Assembly: GCF_041296385.1 (NCBI RefSeq)
Contig: NC_091014.1
Location: 46,828,078-46,892,077, forward strand
Reading direction: 5' to 3'
DNA from: Aphelocoma coerulescens
Taxonomy: Eukaryota; Chordata; Aves; Passeriformes; Corvidae
DNA length: 64,000 bases
A model generated the notes under the pieces. It had not been told where the DNA came from. It saw only the letters and a program-made list of their open reading frames with translations, and did no database searches. This document shows positions 59,401-64,000 of this stretch, one piece after another (position 1 is the stretch's first letter; each line of letters opens with the position of its first letter). The translations under genes were made by a program, and so were the position numbers.

Positions 59401-62400
59401 AACAGATGAAAAGTGATTCCACATTTCAGCCATACAGAAGGCAGAATATGAAGCAAAGATATACCTATGTCTTCTAACCCTAAGCATGTAGTTAGGGTGG
59501 CTGAGTTATCTGGAGAAGCTTTCCGGGATCCCTGCATAGTCATCAGGGAGAAGCAGGTACCTCCAGATCATTCATATCAGGGTTCTAACTTACATGCCTT
59601 GAATTATTTTCCAAAATCTTTCTCCATTACCATTCAAGAAAAAGGAGTGCACATGCACACGCAAGGTAAAGGTATTAAGACACATTAATTTTTAAACTCT
59701 TTTTGTGTAACGTGACTTGGAAAAAAGGATTTTCTGACAAGCAGAATGGAGCTACAGTTATGCTAATAGCAGTCATTTCCCGTAAGAAACACATAATCTG
59801 TGTACTTTATGGTCTGCACCAATGACTGGTTGAGGGGTTAGTTTTGACTTCTCAAAACCAAGCATATTTTGAAGACTTTGCTTTTCCAAAGTGTCTTTTA
59901 TATGAGGTTTATAATTATGGCTATGGAGTATGAGAACAGGAAGGGCTTTAAGAAAACATCAGTTATTTTATTAGAAAATGCACATCACCAAGAACATGCA
60001 TAATTAACTTTGTAGCTATAACATACAAAAATACATTAACTGGAACATTATAATAAAATACACAGTAATTAGAAGAGAAAAAAATTGTCATATTCACCTA
60101 TCTGAAAATTTTTAAGTAGAACTGTGTCCCAAAGTGTTTGTCACACTTGGAAACATAAAAACTATAAGGTCACATGGTAAAACACGTAAAATGTGTTCAA
60201 TTTCATTCATCATTTAAAATTCTTAGAATTAGTGTGGGCTGAACAGAAGTGGCAGTGAGTTGTGCTCCTTTTGGCCAAAAGCATTTGAGAACAGTAAAAG
60301 CAGTTTAATTATGTTCAGATGCTATGGTGATATTTGGCAGTAGAATTACCTTGGATCAGTTATATTCAGAGATTAGGTTAGGATAAAATAGACAGATGGG
60401 AAATGGGGGGGGTAGGGGGGGAGGAAAAAAGAGACCAATAAAATGCAACTAAAGTTCTAGCACAGACCTTTAGTTAATTAGCCTGGAAGAGAAATTGCAG
60501 CAGAACAGATTGAAAGACTTAAGAGAAGCCTGGTGACCTCTGAAATAGATAATCTTTGCAGTTAGATTAGACTTTATGGTTAGTCGGGATTCATGGAATC
60601 CTCTTTCCCTGTTTTCATGGGTTGCTCATTTAGGTGCTCTAGGCTCCTTCAGTACACAGTGACACCACACTCCTTTAATGACAAAAAATATCATAGGCAA
60701 TTACAGTGCACACAGGATGTAATTCCTTATAAATCTTTCACTAAGAAGGCAAACCTAATGAAATTGTACACGCAATGATACTTTTACTTGAAACATGTTG
60801 GGTCATGTGTTTTCTTCCACAGCACACAGGCAAAGCAAAACATTCAGGAAAGCAAAATGTGCCAGAGGAAGAGGAGTGTAAAAGCATTCATTTCCCTCAA
60901 ACACTCCTTCCTGATCAAGCACCACAGCCTTCCGGGGGTGGATAGGGAAGAAGAAGAAAACTTTGGGGTCTCTAAAACATCATTCTCTTAAGACTGAAGG
61001 CAGATTTCTAACTGCACCCTAACAACAAATCTCATTCACAGACAGTCATGAGGGACTAGAACATGCTCCCTAAGGGAAAAAGAAGTCCCTGGGAAGACAG
61101 AAGAGGCTCCCACTTCCTTGCCAAAGTCCTACCATCTGTACAGTATACTTGTTTCATGGTGTGAAGAAGAACTTAGCCCTCCTCCTGCCTCTGACAGGAA
61201 ATATTTTAGGTTAAAACTTGCAGGACTCCTTTGTTTCACAAAACGTGACATGAGGTTTTGAAGCTTTTGATGGTAACATGCAATGTTTTTTCCATTAATC
61301 TGAACCAATTTGAACAAGAGGTTTTTTAAGAACAAATGCAGTTTTGTTGATGTCTGCCATCACCTCTTCTAAGTTCACTATTTTACTCTAGATAGCTCAG
61401 CAACAAGCCCAGGAAGAAATGCTTATGGGAAACACTGTGCAACCTGGTCCCTTGGGTTTCCATGGCTTTAGAGTCAGTGTTACGTGCTGGAGCTACAGTA
61501 TTGCACACAGAACTTTTCTTGCCAATGAAGCTGCCTGTGAGATGAGATAAAACTGAGGACCTGACCACTTTGTGAGCAGTATGGATCCCCCAGGGCTTTT
61601 TGCAATAATGAAGTTGTTGGCTCTAAAGCCTGTGCTCGTTCAGCTACAGGAGAGTGTGAAAGAGAAAAGCCAAACCTCCTAGAGAACATTCATCAGTATT
61701 GATGCAACATTCGCAAGACATTCAAATAATGTGTTGTGAAGGGCAACCACGAATCTTACATGAATTAGACTGTTATTTCAGCTGAGGTAATTAGTTTCTA
61801 TTTACCCAGTTTCCAAAATTCCCTGGAAATCCTCCTATAACTCATCAGGTTGTTATTCAAGTTAGAATTGCTAGAAAGTAAGAGAGAATGATGGTTAAGA
61901 GTGATTCTCCTACAGAACTATTGTGCTCATTGTCATAAAGGCAGACACAAATCTGAAGCCTCTTCACGGCAGTGCCTGTAATCCAGAAAGAAATAAAAAA
62001 CTATTAGAGAAGATGAAACAATGTATACATTCATTAAATATATTAGGACTTAAAATATTAAATGAAACAACAATTATTTCCAATGCTTTCAACTTTGTTC
62101 TTGATAATTACACACGATTATAAGCATGTATGTACACTTAAGGAAAATTGTATACTGCAAAGTGACATTACAATTATATAATTTATTTTAATAATTTAAT
62201 TAAAGAGGGACTCACGTCTCAGAGTGAAATTACACTAAAACCTAGACCAACCCATTTATGAGTCTCAGCCTGAAGAGCTTTAAACAGAGATCTGGAGGAC
62301 AGCAAATCTACCTTTACTTTTTTGTTTCCTTCTCTTAGATTGTTTAATTACTGCAGCACATTTGATTTATGAACAGTTTAAAAATGCAGGAGAAACAATC

Positions 62401-64000
62401 TCAAAAGACAGACAAAGCCTGGTTTCTTAATTGATGTAATCTAATAAAATGAGGCAGAATTATAGTCACTATTCTTAGGAATGCTTTGGGGCAATTTTTT
62501 CAGCAGGAGAGGCTTATAAATACAGGCTCTTCTACAAATTGCCCTGTCTCTAGGTAAACAGAGACATCCTGGGTGCATATGTTTGTTCAAGGATTGCCTG
62601 AACCCATCAGATTAGGACTTTCAGCAGCAGTAACCTGCCTTTCTGGTCGAAGGGGAGCTGTCTCAGTTAAACTTAGTCCTTTAAAAGTAGAACAGCTGTT
62701 GTCTGGACCAACACTGAGCAAGGAAAAACAATTTCCAAAGCTAAACCCTCAGATCTTCATAGCTTGAGGACAGAACTAAAGCTTTACAATTAATAGTTGT
62801 AATGATATCATGTGCCGATGAATGGATGTGAAATGAGACACAGAAGCTGACTAGTGACTGCTAAAAATATAACTGGCAATTTTTATAACTATGTCAACCA
62901 ACAGGTTTTCTGAAAAACAGAAGAAAAAAGCTCCTACACAATACAAACACACAGTTTTCCTCATTCATCATCTTGTATTTTTGCATCAGATAATCCTTAA
63001 GGGTAACTCTAAGTGTAGATTAATCGAGCCAGGCAGCTATTGCAGAGGCGAGTTTCAGCAATCATTCTGTAAAGCACAGTGTTTTTATCAAGACACAGAT
63101 GTAGTTTCCAAAAATACTTTTCCTATGATATCCATAGTGCTAGGATCAGTAGCCCTGGCCAAAAACTCCCATTTTCTTCCACTTCCTTCAGAGCTCTCTG
63201 AAGCTTGTGTTTCCAACACATCCTGGTGTCTTAATTCTGTTAAAGAGTTCTGCACTTTTTACTCCAGCTTTTGTAGGGTAATTATGAAGAGACCTCATCC
63301 AGTGGTCATCTGATCTCCAGCATGGCAGCCTTATTTAGGTTTCTACCTCACTAGACAAAAAAAGGACTGCTATTAAAAAAAAAAAATTAAAAAGTACTGT
63401 AAACTGGTGCAGCATAGGAAATTGGAGAAAAAAATTTTTAAGTTTTAAACATTTTTTAGAGATGTAGTGTTATTTGTAAAAGAAAAGAACTTGTATTGCT
63501 TTTGAGAGTGTTCTCTCAGATCTCCACACCAATAGCTGGTAAGGTAAGTCTCCTATATCTCTACTTCAGCTCTTGGTCAGAAAGCCAATGAAAGATAAAT
63601 GTAGAAGATGAATACTGGCACCCCCAGCTGTCAGTCCAATGTTTCATTTTGACACCATAAAAACTTCTCTGACTGTCCTGCTTTGCAAAACTGGGTCTTC
63701 AGTTGTAGTTCCCAAAAAAAGATTGATTCCTGCCTCCTAATGACTTCAACTAGTGCTTACAGAAAGGACTTTATCCACTGTCCATTTAATCTAGGAAATA
63801 TACTATCTGAAATAAAAAATTTTAATGCTTCTTTATTTGGGAAACACAAAATGAGGATTAATTAGACCTCATATCTGTATTCTGAAATTCAGAATGACTT
63901 CTAAAAGGGAATGATTTAAGAAAAATAACAAAGTTACATTATTTGGTGTTGGTACCAAGTTATTGTTACTCCTCTATGGCTTGTTTGAAGACGAGAAGGA
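56483..64000. other. Intergenic, no recognised gene
   Basis: AT-rich sequence. A G-rich run at 60398-60421 (GGG, G8, G7) could form a G-quadruplex on the plus strand. Somewhat GC-richer sequence lies at 58250-58810. The open frame at 62891-63313 has no recognised domain. No coding exon is identified up to the right edge. Confidence 0.5.

Noticed and set aside
23035..64000. Coding exons of ELK3 or another neighbour expected to the right of LTA4H
   Set aside because: I looked for the ELK3 ETS-domain start and other recognisable protein segments and found none; in mammals ELK3 lies far from LTA4H.

Overview
The window is vertebrate nuclear DNA, almost certainly from a bird. It has intron-split genes with GT-AG junctions, a CpG-island promoter, a CR1 LINE tail ending in the avian-type CTATG-rich 3' terminus, and two fragments of an LTR family that I recall from bird genomes. 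The species cannot be named from the sequence alone. No bacterial-style operons, CRISPR arrays or other prokaryotic features are present.

Layout. (1) Positions 1-5.7 kb, minus strand: the 5' part of HAL (histidine ammonia-lyase). Ten coding exons give residues 1-301, including the Ala-Ser-Gly motif that forms the MIO cofactor; the rest of the gene lies off the left edge. (2) 5.7-7.7 kb: a short intergenic gap with an ERV LTR fragment. (3) 7.75-22.63 kb, minus strand: a complete LTA4H (leukotriene A4 hydrolase/aminopeptidase) gene. I rebuilt all 19 coding exons, and they join in frame to 608 residues with every zinc ligand and catalytic residue kept. (4) 22.2-23.03 kb: the LTA4H CpG-island promoter, two ZNF143/THAP11-like motifs, and a plus-strand tRNA-Asp(GTC) gene 278 bp upstream of the LTA4H start codon. 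(5) 23-64 kb: a long region without any coding exon I can recognise. It holds a second LTR fragment, two pentanucleotide satellites, a T49 homopolymer, a repeated CAGACAGATGA motif cluster, and a CR1 element that is interrupted by a small insertion and flanked by a 158-bp inverted repeat.

Function. HAL deaminates histidine to urocanate. LTA4H makes leukotriene B4 and trims Pro-Gly-Pro peptides. Their adjacency matches the order I know from mammals (AMDHD1, HAL, LTA4H, then ELK3 further on); neither AMDHD1 nor ELK3 coding sequence is visible here. The two genes share neighbourhood and strand but not a pathway.

I found no clearly novel biological system. The strongest items for follow-up are the inverted-repeat/CR1/insertion structure at 54.97-56.48 kb, the tRNA-Asp/LTA4H divergent promoter with paired ZNF143-like sites, and the G-run beside the first LTA4H splice donor. 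All long open frames in the right-hand two thirds are unrecognised and are probably chance.
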